This document shows positions 35,816 through 44,066 of a stretch of 64,000 bases of DNA, piece after piece. A program made the translations under genes and the position numbers. This DNA comes from Escherichia sp. E4742. Lineage in GTDB: Bacteria > Pseudomonadota > Gammaproteobacteria > Enterobacterales > Enterobacteriaceae. The notes beneath the pieces were generated by a model. That model did not search any database. It was not told where the DNA came from and was given only the letters and a program-made list of their open reading frames with translations. Location of the stretch: positions 4,836,001 to 4,900,000 of the forward strand of contig NZ_CP040443.1 in the NCBI RefSeq assembly GCF_005843885.1. Reading direction: 5' to 3'. How positions within the stretch are numbered: the stretch's first letter is position 1; every line of letters begins with the position of its first letter.

Positions 35816-37123
35816 ATGAAACGTGTTTCTCAAATGACCGCGCTGGCAATGGCTTTAGGGCTGGCTTGCGCTTCTTCGTGGGCCGCTGAACTGGCGAAGC
35901 CTCTTACACTTGACCAGCTTCAACAACAAAATGGCAAAGCGATAGATACTCGCCCCAGTGCGTTTTATAACGGCTGGCCACAAACCTTAAATGGCCCTTC
36001 CGGTCATGAACCTGCCGCCTTAAACCTTTCTGCTAGCTGGCTCGACAAAATGAGCGCCGAACAGTTCAACGAGTGGATCAAGCAACATAACCTGAAAACG
36101 GATGCGCCAGTGGCGCTGTACGGTAATGACAAAGATGTCAACGCCGTCAAAACGCGACTACAAAAAGCAGGCTTTACGCACATCTCTATCTTGAGTGATG
36201 CGCTAAGCGAACCTTCCCGACTGCAAAAACTGCCTCACTTTGAACAGCTGGTATATCCGCAGTGGCTGCATGACCTGCAACAGGGAAAAGACGTTACAGC
36301 GAAACCTGCGGGTGACTGGAAAGTCATTGAAGCAGCCTGGGGCGCACCAAAGTTTTACCTTATCAGCCATATTCCCGGCGCTGACTACATCGATACCAAC
36401 GAAGTGGAAAGCGAACCGCTGTGGAATAAAGTTTCTGATGAACAACTAAAAGCGATGCTGGCAAAACACGGCATTCGTCATGACACCACGGTCATTCTGT
36501 ACGGGCGTGACGTATACGCGGCAGCGCGCGTGGCGCAAATTATGCTCTACGCTGGCGTGAAAGATGTGCGACTGTTGGATGGCGGCTGGCAAACCTGGTC
36601 CGATGCGGGTCTGCCCGTTGAGCGCGGTACGCCACCGAAAGTAAAACCGGAACCTGACTTCGGCGTGAAGATCCCGGCGCAACCGCAACTGATGCTCGAT
36701 ATGGAGCAGGCACGTGGGCTGCTGCATCGCCAGGATGCCTCACTGGTCAGCGTACGTTCCTGGGCGGAATTTATTGGCACCACCAGCGGCTATGACTACA
36801 TCAAGCCAAAAGGTGACATCCCGGGCGCACGTTGGGGGCATGCGGGCAGCGACTCAACGCATATGGAGGATTTCCATAACCCGGACGGCACCATGCGTAC
36901 TGCGGATGACGTCGCGGCAATGTGGAAAGAATGGAATATCCTGCCAGATCAACAAGTCTCGTTCTACTGCGGCACCGGCTGGCGCGCCTCAGAAACCTTT
37001 ATGTATGCGCGCGCAATGGGCTGGAACAACGTCTCCGTATATGACGGTGGTTGGTACGAATGGAGTAGCGACCCGAAAAACCCCATAGCAACAGGTGATC
37101 GCGGCCCGGACAGTAGCAAATAA
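35816..37123 (+). CDS. ynjE: Periplasmic multidomain rhodanese YnjE
   Basis: 435 residues. Signal peptide MKRVSQMTALAMALGLACASSWA. Three rhodanese-like domains; only the last has the active-site Cys (Cys385 in FYCGTGWRAS). In K-12 the protein was reported to act as a sulfurtransferase towards MoaD, though it carries an export signal. Sixty-six bases separate it from ynjD. Whether it belongs functionally to YnjBCD is not known. Confidence 0.94.
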   Translation: MKRVSQMTALAMALGLACASSWAAELAKPLTLDQLQQQNGKAIDTRPSAFYNGWPQTLNGPSGHEPAALNLSASWLDKMSAEQFNEWIKQHNLKTDAPVALYGNDKDVNAVKTRLQKAGFTHISILSDALSEPSRLQKLPHFEQLVYPQWLHDLQQGKDVTAKPAGDWKVIEAAWGAPKFYLISHIPGADYIDTNEVESEPLWNKVSDEQLKAMLAKHGIRHDTTVILYGRDVYAAARVAQIMLYAGVKDVRLLDGGWQTWSDAGLPVERGTPPKVKPEPDFGVKIPAQPQLMLDMEQARGLLHRQDASLVSVRSWAEFIGTTSGYDYIKPKGDIPGARWGHAGSDSTHMEDFHNPDGTMRTADDVAAMWKEWNILPDQQVSFYCGTGWRASETFMYARAMGWNNVSVYDGGWYEWSSDPKNPIATGDRGPDSSK

Positions 37124-37131
37124 CGGTGCCA

Positions 37132-37752
37132 TTACTGACGCTGAAGCGACTTCAGCGTCAGATATCCACTCCACACTCGCGTAAATGTTGTCATCCAGCA
37201 CAGCGCGCCAAATATCCACGCAAACCACGGGAAATACGCCGGAAAGAGGCAACTCAGGACAAACAGTAAAATCGTCTCGCTTCCTTCGGTTAATCCCCCC
37301 AGATAGTAAAACGACTTATGTGCATAGCCGGGGTTATCAATCTGATGTTTCGCAGCCAACGCAGCAAATGCGAGAAAACTGCTGCCCGTGCCGATAAACG
37401 CAAACAGCAGCCAGCCGCCCGCCAGCGCATTTTGTTCCGGTGCGGCGAGAATAAACCCGAACGGCACCAGCGCGTAAAAAAGGAAATCCAACGAAATATC
37501 GAGAAAGCCACCTGCGTCGGTTAACCCTCTGCGCCGCGCCAGCGCGCCGTCCAGACCATCAAGCAACCTGTTCAGTAAAATGGCAATCAGCGCCGCCAGA
37601 TACCAGCCCAACGCCAGAAACGGCAGTGCCAGCACGCCGATAGCAAATCCCACTAACGTTAAACCATCTGGCGTGATGCCAGGTTTATCCAGAACCCGCA
37701 CGCACTGATGCAGCAAAGGTTTAATTCGGGGATGAAGATGGCGGTCTAACAC
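37132..37752 (-). CDS. ynjF: CDP-alcohol phosphatidyltransferase family protein YnjF
   Basis: 206 residues, several hydrophobic helices. The CDP-alcohol motif D-x2-DG-x2-AR-x8-G-x3-D is present in NRLLDGLDGALARRRGLTDAGGFLDISLDF. The lipid made is not established. Stand-alone gene opposite to ynjE and nudG. Confidence 0.9.
   Translation of the reverse strand: MLDRHLHPRIKPLLHQCVRVLDKPGITPDGLTLVGFAIGVLALPFLALGWYLAALIAILLNRLLDGLDGALARRRGLTDAGGFLDISLDFLFYALVPFGFILAAPEQNALAGGWLLFAFIGTGSSFLAFAALAAKHQIDNPGYAHKSFYYLGGLTEGSETILLFVLSCLFPAYFPWFAWIFGALCWMTTFTRVWSGYLTLKSLQRQ
37136..37160. terminator. Shared hairpin at the ynjE/ynjF convergence
   Basis: A perfect 11-bp stem TGACGCTGAAG, loop CGA, CTTCAGCGTCA. 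It lies just after ynjE and within the last codons of ynjF. Probably terminates ynjE. Confidence 0.7.
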
Positions 37753-37839
37753 GGGTACTCCTTAAGAAATAAAACCCTTCAGCTCGGGCAACACTGCGGA
37801 TATTATGGCATTTTTCCTGTATTCGACCGTGTGTAATTT

Positions 37840-38253
37840 ATGAAAATGATTGATGTTGTTGCCGCCATTATCGAACGGGATGGCAAAATTTTAATCGCGC
37901 AACGCCCTGCGCATAGCGATCAAGCGGGATTATGGGAGTTTGCCGGTGGCAAAGTCGAGGCGGATGAAAGTCAGCCACAGGCGCTGGTACGGGAATTGCG
38001 CGAAGAACTGGGCATTGACGCAACGGTTGGTGAATATGTTGCCAGCCATCAGCGGGAAGTGTCTGGCCGGATTATCCATCTTCATGCCTGGCACGTACCG
38101 GATTTCCACGGTACGTTACAGGCACACGAACATCAGGCGCTGGTCTGGTGTCTGCCAGAGGAAGCATTGCAATATCCGCTGGCTCCTGCTGATATTCCAC
38201 TACTTCATGCGTTTATGGCTTTACGCGCCGCCAGACCAGCGGATTGGTGCTAA
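37840..38253 (+). CDS. nudG: CTP/5-hydroxy-dCTP pyrophosphohydrolase NudG
   Basis: 137 residues, Nudix hydrolase. Nudix box at about 36-58 with key residues GGKVE...RELREELG. It removes oxidised or modified pyrimidine nucleotides (5-hydroxy-CTP, 5-methyl-dCTP). The last residues read ADWC; K-12 ends a couple of residues earlier, as far as I recall. Its 3' end overlaps ynjH by 41 bases on the other strand. Confidence 0.94.
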   Translation: MKMIDVVAAIIERDGKILIAQRPAHSDQAGLWEFAGGKVEADESQPQALVRELREELGIDATVGEYVASHQREVSGRIIHLHAWHVPDFHGTLQAHEHQALVWCLPEEALQYPLAPADIPLLHAFMALRAARPADWC

Positions 38254-38485
38254 TGGTTTTGTCATCCCTCTGGCATTGCAACAGTATTCCCTCCGCTTTA
38301 ATCACTGCCCCTTCGGAATAGTTTTGATCCTGATAAACGCAGCACTGGCTACAAGGCTGCGCCGACTGTCCGCCAGAATTAAACACTTCCGGCGGCACAT
38401 TCACTTCCACATCCGGACGATAATGCTGATTAGCCAGCGCAAAAAACGGGAATACCAACGCTACGGCGAACAATGCTCGACTCAC
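38213..38485 (-). CDS. ynjH: DUF1496 protein YnjH
   Basis: 90 residues. Signal peptide MSRALFAVALVFPFFALA, then a small domain with three clustered cysteines (QPCSQCCVYQDQNYSEGA) and one further Cys. Predicted periplasmic, probably disulfide-bonded. Function unknown. Overlaps nudG tail-to-tail. Confidence 0.88.
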   Translation of the reverse strand: MSRALFAVALVFPFFALANQHYRPDVEVNVPPEVFNSGGQSAQPCSQCCVYQDQNYSEGAVIKAEGILLQCQRDDKTISTNPLVWRRVKP

Positions 38486-38558
38486 TGGAAACTCCTTATT
38501 TTTCGTTGTCTCTGCTACTGATAACGGTAACCAGTTGGAAAAACTTTAGCGTCTGGTT

Positions 38559-38592
38559 GCCGGATGCGGCGTGAACGCCTTATCCAGCCTAC
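38559..38592. repeat. REP element between ynjH and gdhA
   Basis: GCCGGATGCGGCGTGAACGC...TTATCCAGCCTAC matches the Y-type REP unit of Escherichia. A degenerate partner (GGTCGGATAAG) follows near 38627. Confidence 0.85.
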
Positions 38593-38731
38593 GGATCACT
38601 CTTGAAAATGCGCCCGGTTTTTCAGGTCGGATAAGATGCACCAGACATTAGGTGGCGTTTATAAATTCCACACATTATTAATTTGCTTTCCTGCGTCATT
38701 TTTTTCTTGCTTACCGTCACATTCTTGATGG

Positions 38732-38737
38732 TATAGT
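38732..38737 (+). promoter_or_regulatory. Probable gdhA -10 element
   Basis: TATAGT preceded by TTGCTT 19 bases earlier, about 75 bases upstream of the gdhA ATG. The position agrees with the known E. coli gdhA promoter; assignment is by eye. Confidence 0.55.
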
Positions 38738-38808
38738 CGAAAACTGCAAAAACACCTAACACAAACAACATACGCACAATCGTCTTAATATATAAGGGTT
38801 TTATATCT

Positions 38809-40152
38809 ATGGATCAGACATATTCTCTGGAGTCATTCCTCAACCATGTACAAAAGCGCGACCCGAATCAAACCGAGTTCGCGCAAGCCGTTCGTGAAGT
38901 AATGACCACACTCTGGCCTTTTCTTGAACAAAATCCCCAATATCGCCAGATGTCATTACTGGAGCGTCTGGTTGAACCGGAGCGCGTGATCCAGTTTCGC
39001 GTGGTATGGGTTGACGATCGCAACCAGGTGCAGGTCAACCGCGCATGGCGCGTCCAGTTCAGCTCCGCCATCGGCCCGTATAAAGGTGGTATGCGCTTCC
39101 ACCCTTCAGTAAACCTCTCCATTCTTAAATTCCTCGGCTTCGAACAAACCTTCAAAAATGCCCTGACTACCCTGCCGATGGGCGGTGGTAAAGGCGGCAG
39201 CGATTTCGACCCGAAAGGGAAAAGCGAAGGCGAAGTGATGCGTTTCTGCCAGGCACTAATGACTGAACTGTATCGCCACTTGGGCGCGGATACCGACGTT
39301 CCGGCGGGCGATATCGGCGTTGGTGGTCGTGAAGTCGGCTTTATGGCGGGGATGATGAAAAAGCTCTCCAACAATACCGCCTGCGTCTTCACCGGTAAGG
39401 GTCTTTCTTTTGGCGGCAGTCTTATTCGCCCGGAAGCTACCGGCTACGGCCTGGTTTATTTCACAGAAGCGATGCTGAAACGCCACGGTATGGGTTTTGA
39501 AGGCATGCGTGTTTCCGTTTCTGGCTCCGGCAACGTCGCCCAGTACGCTATCGAAAAAGCGATGGAATTTGGTGCTCGCGTGGTTACAGCATCAGACTCC
39601 AGCGGCACTGTAGTTGATGAAAGCGGATTCACGAAAGAGAAACTGGCTCGTCTTATCGAAATCAAAGCCAGCCGCGATGGTCGTGTTGCGGATTACGCCA
39701 AAGAATTTGGTCTGGTCTATCTCGAAGGCCAACAGCCGTGGTCTGTGCCGGTTGATATCGCCCTGCCGTGCGCAACTCAGAACGAACTGGATGTAGACGC
39801 TGCACATCAGCTTATCGCCAATGGTGTTAAAGCGGTGGCGGAAGGGGCAAATATGCCAACCACCATCGAAGCGACTGAGCTGTTCCAGCAGGCAGGCGTA
39901 CTGTTTGCTCCGGGTAAAGCGGCTAATGCTGGCGGTGTAGCAACATCGGGCCTGGAAATGGCGCAAAACGCTGCGCGTCTGGGCTGGAAAGCCGAGAAGG
40001 TTGATGCGCGTTTACACCACATTATGCTGGATATCCACCATGCCTGTGTTGAACACGGCGGCGAAGGCGAACAAACCAACTACGTGCAGGGCGCGAACAT
40101 TGCGGGCTTTGTGAAGGTTGCGGATGCGATGCTGGCGCAAGGGGTAATTTAA
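38809..40152 (+). CDS. gdhA: NADP-specific glutamate dehydrogenase
   Basis: 447 residues, hexameric cytoplasmic enzyme making glutamate from 2-oxoglutarate and ammonia at high ammonia. Substrate and catalytic lysines in PYKGGMRFHP and LPMGGGKGGSDFDPKG; NADP fold SVSGSGNVAQYAIEKA. Monocistronic, flanked by REP units. In K-12 I recall ynjI on the downstream side; here topB follows directly. Confidence 0.97.
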   Translation: MDQTYSLESFLNHVQKRDPNQTEFAQAVREVMTTLWPFLEQNPQYRQMSLLERLVEPERVIQFRVVWVDDRNQVQVNRAWRVQFSSAIGPYKGGMRFHPSVNLSILKFLGFEQTFKNALTTLPMGGGKGGSDFDPKGKSEGEVMRFCQALMTELYRHLGADTDVPAGDIGVGGREVGFMAGMMKKLSNNTACVFTGKGLSFGGSLIRPEATGYGLVYFTEAMLKRHGMGFEGMRVSVSGSGNVAQYAIEKAMEFGARVVTASDSSGTVVDESGFTKEKLARLIEIKASRDGRVADYAKEFGLVYLEGQQPWSVPVDIALPCATQNELDVDAAHQLIANGVKAVAEGANMPTTIEATELFQQAGVLFAPGKAANAGGVATSGLEMAQNAARLGWKAEKVDARLHHIMLDIHHACVEHGGEGEQTNYVQGANIAGFVKVADAMLAQGVI

Positions 40153-40177
40153 GTCATTAGCGTCGCATCAGGCATCT

Positions 40178-40210
40178 GCCGGATGCGGCGTGAACGCCTT
40201 ATCCGGCCTA
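40178..40210. repeat. REP element after gdhA
   Basis: GCCGGATGCGGCGTGAACGC...TTATCCGGCCTA, a near-perfect REP unit about 25 bases past the gdhA stop. A second half (CGCATCAGGCA) precedes it. Confidence 0.88.
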
Positions 40211-40233
40211 TGAAAACCCTCTGAATCAGACCG

Positions 40234-42189
40234 TTATGTTATCGATCCACTGCCCGCGTCTTCTGATGGCGGGCTTTTTTTCACCGCTCGCTTGCGTGGT
40301 GAAGCCTTTTTCTTCTCTTCTCCACTACCCGGTGCCACTATGCCGCGAAACTGCCGCACCGGCGTACGCTTCGCCTGATCAATCAATTGGTAAAGCGTTC
40401 CCACCAGCGGCTGCATAAAGTCCTGGTAGCGACACTGCTTTTCGCTGATTTGCGTCAGCACCGATTCCCAGTGTGCGGTCATGTCCGGTCGCGTAGCCAT
40501 TTCTGGCAGCGAATGGAATAACGCTTTTCCGGCATCGGTGGAGTGGATGTAGCGCCCTTTTTTGGTCAGGAAGCCACGCTTGAACAGCAGTTCAATAATC
40601 CCGGCTCGGGTTGCTTCTGTCCCCAGACCATCGGTCGCACGGAGGATCTTTTTCAGATTTTTGTCCTGCACAAAGCGCGCGATCCCGGTCATCGCCGAAA
40701 GCAGTGTTGCATCGGTAAAATGGCGTGGCGGCTGGGTTTGTCGTTCGACCACCTCACCTTTTTCACACAGCAACTCATCGCCTTTCGCCACCACAGGCAG
40801 TGGTGTACCGTCGTTTTCTTCATCACGCTCTTTGCTGCCTAACAGCGTACGCCAGCCTGCTTCGGCAAGAAAACGGGCTTTAGCGACAAATTTGCCTTTG
40901 GCTATTTCCAGTTCGATAACACACTTGCGGAACACCGCATCCGGGCAGAACTGCATCAAATACTGACGAGCAATCAGGTTATAGACCTTCGCTTCGTTCT
41001 CCGTCAGGTTGATGGCAGAACTCCGCGCGGTCGGGATGATAGCGTGGTGTGCATCGACCTTTTTGTCATCCCAGCAGCGGTTGCGTAAATTCGGGTCGAC
41101 CACCGGCTGCGGCAGGAGATCCGGTGCATGGACGCTGATGGCATTCATCACCGCCTGACGTCCGGCAAAATGTTCTTCCGGCAAATAACGACAATCGGAA
41201 CGCGGATAAGTGATCAGTTTGTGCGTTTCGTACAGCTTCTGGCAGATATCAAGCACGTTCTGCGCGCTCAGACCAAAGCGTTTTGCCGCTTCAATCTGCA
41301 ACGCCGAAAGCGAAAACGGCAGCGGCGCGGATTCTGATTCCCGTTTATCGTTATAGCTGGTGACGATCGCCGGTTGACCACTGATGCGGTTAACCACATG
41401 CTCCGCCAGCGGGCGATGCAATAAACGCCCTTCTTCATCCTGGTACGGCTCGCACGCTTCACTCGGTTGCCAGATAGCGGTAAACCGCTCATCGGCAGGT
41501 GTCACGATATGCGCTTTGACCTCAAAGAAATCTTTCGCCACGAAGTTTTCAATTTCTTCGTCGCGGCGCACTACCAGCCCGAGCACAGGCGTCTGCACGC
41601 GTCCAACGGAAAGTACGCCCTGATAGCCAGCATTGCGACCGAGAATGGTATACGCACGGGTCATATTGATGCCGTACAGCCAGTCGGCACGCGCTCGCGC
41701 CAGTGCGGAAACGCATAGCGGTACAAACTCGCTGTTGGAGCGGAGACGCTCAATCGCCCGTTCAACCGCCTGCGGGTTCAGGTCGTTGATCAGGCAACGT
41801 TGAACTTGCTGGCGCTTTTCCGGTGCCAGTTGCAGGTAGTCCAGCACTTCATCCACCAGCAATTGCCCTTCACGATCCGGGTCACCGGCATGAACAATTT
41901 CGCTGGCTTCATGCAGAAAGCGTTTGATGACGTTAAGTTGTTTGGTTACAGAGGGGCGTGGTTGCAGTTGCCACTTTTCCGGGACAATCGGCAAATCCGC
42001 CAGATTCCAGCGCGCATAGCGGCTGTCGTAGACGTCTGGCTGCGCCTGCTCAAGCAGGTGACCGATACACCAGGTCACCATCTGACCATTGCCGCACTCG
42101 ATAAAGCCATCGCCTTTACGATGCGGTTTGGGCAGGACATCAGCAATAGCGCGTGCCAGACTCGGTTTTTCGGCTATAAACAACCGCAT
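40234..42189 (-). CDS. topB: DNA topoisomerase III
   Basis: 651 residues, type IA topoisomerase. Toprim motifs GDPDREGQLLVDEVL; catalytic Tyr in HKLITYPRSDCRYLP (near 328). The decatenation loop region and a basic C-terminal tail (KKKASPRKRAVKKS) are present. It decatenates replication intermediates. The start MRLFIAEKPSLARAI is the family N-terminus. Lies 4 bases after selD on the same strand. Confidence 0.96.
   Translation of the reverse strand: MRLFIAEKPSLARAIADVLPKPHRKGDGFIECGNGQMVTWCIGHLLEQAQPDVYDSRYARWNLADLPIVPEKWQLQPRPSVTKQLNVIKRFLHEASEIVHAGDPDREGQLLVDEVLDYLQLAPEKRQQVQRCLINDLNPQAVERAIERLRSNSEFVPLCVSALARARADWLYGINMTRAYTILGRNAGYQGVLSVGRVQTPVLGLVVRRDEEIENFVAKDFFEVKAHIVTPADERFTAIWQPSEACEPYQDEEGRLLHRPLAEHVVNRISGQPAIVTSYNDKRESESAPLPFSLSALQIEAAKRFGLSAQNVLDICQKLYETHKLITYPRSDCRYLPEEHFAGRQAVMNAISVHAPDLLPQPVVDPNLRNRCWDDKKVDAHHAIIPTARSSAINLTENEAKVYNLIARQYLMQFCPDAVFRKCVIELEIAKGKFVAKARFLAEAGWRTLLGSKERDEENDGTPLPVVAKGDELLCEKGEVVERQTQPPRHFTDATLLSAMTGIARFVQDKNLKKILRATDGLGTEATRAGIIELLFKRGFLTKKGRYIHSTDAGKALFHSLPEMATRPDMTAHWESVLTQISEKQCRYQDFMQPLVGTLYQLIDQAKRTPVRQFRGIVAPGSGEEKKKASPRKRAVKKSPPSEDAGSGSIT
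40252..40281 (+). terminator. Plus-strand terminator inside the topB 3' end
   Basis: GCCCGC, 11-base loop, GCGGGC, then seven Ts. It points in the gdhA direction but lies within the last codons of topB. Confidence 0.75.
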
Positions 42190-42193
42190 TGAA

Positions 42194-43237
42194 TTAATGG
42201 ATCTCAACCATGGCACGACCGCCACGCGCAGGCACCAGTTCGCCAATCGCCGTCAGCTCAATGCCAAACTCGGCTGCGGTAGCTTTGACTTCATTTTCTG
42301 CTTCCGGCATAACCGCCAGCAGCAGACCACCAGAAGTTTGCGGATCACACAACAGATCGCGTACTTCGCGCGGCATTTCGCCCATCAAATGGCCGTAGCT
42401 GGCAAAGTTGCGTTCGGTGCCACCCGGCACAGCGCCCAGTTTAATGTACTCTTCCACGCCCGGCAGTTTCGGGATCGCGTCATAATCGACGCGAGCCTGC
42501 ACGCCTGCCCCCTGGCACATTTCGCTTAAATGGCCCAGCAGACCAAAACCGGTGACGTCGGTCATCGCTTTTACGCCTTCAATGTTGGCAAATGACGCAC
42601 CTGCGATATTCATCCGACACATCACTTCCGTCGCCAGCCCCTGATGTTCCGGTTTCAGCAGTGATTTTTTCTCAGCTGTGGTAAGAACGCCAATCCCCAG
42701 CGGTTTAGTCAGGAACAGTTTACATCCGGCTTGTGCGGTACTGTTTTTCTTCACCCGCTCAGTTGGAACGATCCCCGTCACCGCCAGACCAAAAATGGGT
42801 TCCGGCGCGTCGATGGAGTGACCGCCTGCCAGCGCAATCCCTGCCTGACGACATGCATAGCGGCCACCTTCGGTCACTTCGCGGGCAATTTCCGGGGAAA
42901 GTTTGTTAATTGGCCAGCCAAGGATCGCAATGGCCATAATCGGTTTGCCGCCCATCGCGAAGATATCGCTGATGGCGTTAGTCGCCGCAATGCGGCCAAA
43001 ATCGAAAGGATTATCAACGATCGGCATAAAGAAATCGGTGGTGCTGATGACACTGGTGCCATTACCAAGATCGTATACTGCCGCATCGTCGCGGGTTTCG
43101 TTACCCACGAGCAAATTCGGATCAACAAACTTCGCCTGCTCGCTGTGCAGAATGGTTTCCAACACTTTTGGGGAAATTTTACAGCCGCAACCTGCTCCGT
43201 GGCTGTATTGGGTCAAACGAATCGAGTTCTCGCTCAT
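42194..43237 (-). CDS. selD: Selenide, water dikinase
   Basis: 347 residues. It makes selenophosphate from selenide and ATP for selenocysteine and selenouridine. Catalytic Cys17 and Lys20 are in GAGCGCKISP; the ATP site includes DDAAVYDLG and FGLLGHL. Two candidate ATGs lie two codons apart; AGGAG is properly spaced for the downstream one, which gives the K-12 N-terminus MSENSIR. Operon with topB. Confidence 0.97.
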   Translation of the reverse strand: MSENSIRLTQYSHGAGCGCKISPKVLETILHSEQAKFVDPNLLVGNETRDDAAVYDLGNGTSVISTTDFFMPIVDNPFDFGRIAATNAISDIFAMGGKPIMAIAILGWPINKLSPEIAREVTEGGRYACRQAGIALAGGHSIDAPEPIFGLAVTGIVPTERVKKNSTAQAGCKLFLTKPLGIGVLTTAEKKSLLKPEHQGLATEVMCRMNIAGASFANIEGVKAMTDVTGFGLLGHLSEMCQGAGVQARVDYDAIPKLPGVEEYIKLGAVPGGTERNFASYGHLMGEMPREVRDLLCDPQTSGGLLLAVMPEAENEVKATAAEFGIELTAIGELVPARGGRAMVEIH

Positions 43238-43353
43238 GGACATCTCCTGTCAATGCAATCCGGGTATGGTAACCTTCATTCCGTGAAGTGATAAGTGAGA
43301 GTGTCTGAATTCCTGCGCCTTTGCTCATAATCCAGACAGTTTTGCGAAAATTA

Positions 43354-43905
43354 TCAAAAATAAGTAACAAACGGCGTCGGATCCGGAACGTTAATCGACG
43401 TTGACGCTTTCAATTGCGGCGTGCCGAGATAGAGAAAGCCGACAATTTTATCCTGCTCCCGACAACCGAACGCCTCACGCACCACCGGACTTTCGGTTAA
43501 CCCACCACTACGCCAAATGCCGCCAAAGCCCTGGGCAACCGCCGCCATTTGCATCGCCATAACCGCGCAACCCGCAGACATCTCCTGCTCCCAACACGGG
43601 ACTTTATGATTTTCTTCACATTTCGCCACCACGGTGATGATGAGCGGCGCACGGAACGGGGCATTACGGGCTTTGTCGATAGCTTTATCATCACTACCCG
43701 CAGCAATTGCACCCTGTTGCAGCACGGTACTGAAACGTTCGCGGCCTTCCCCTTCAATCACAAAAAAATGCCACGGTTGCATGGACTTATGGTCCGGTGC
43801 ACGCATTCCGGCACGCAGGATATTTTGCAGTTGTTCGCCAGTTGGAGCAGGTTCAGCCAGACGTGAGGCGCTGCGGCGGTTGATCAATAGTTCGAGTGCA
43901 TCCAT
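43354..43905 (-). CDS. ydjA: Minimal FMN-dependent nitroreductase YdjA
   Basis: 183 residues, one of the smallest nitroreductase-fold proteins. FMN phosphate-binding residues in INRRSASRLAEP, and GGIWRSGGLTESPVVREAFG. The physiological substrate is unknown. The start MDALELL gives the K-12 length. Confidence 0.94.
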   Translation of the reverse strand: MDALELLINRRSASRLAEPAPTGEQLQNILRAGMRAPDHKSMQPWHFFVIEGEGRERFSTVLQQGAIAAGSDDKAIDKARNAPFRAPLIITVVAKCEENHKVPCWEQEMSAGCAVMAMQMAAVAQGFGGIWRSGGLTESPVVREAFGCREQDKIVGFLYLGTPQLKASTSINVPDPTPFVTYF

Positions 43906-44066
43906 TTGATTAACTCCTGTCATGATGTTTATTCACAAAATTAACACGAGAGTGGATTTTGTTACAGCACAGTCCGCGATTCCTGCTGACAAGTGCCGGT
44001 TGGGTCATTACGATAACCACATCTATTGCACCTGCAACAGGTGTGACCTTTAGTCTGGGAGAATAC

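Noticed and set aside
43959..44066. 36-codon extension of sppA
   Set aside because: The ATG at 44067 has GGGAG and starts the known anchor MRTLWRF.
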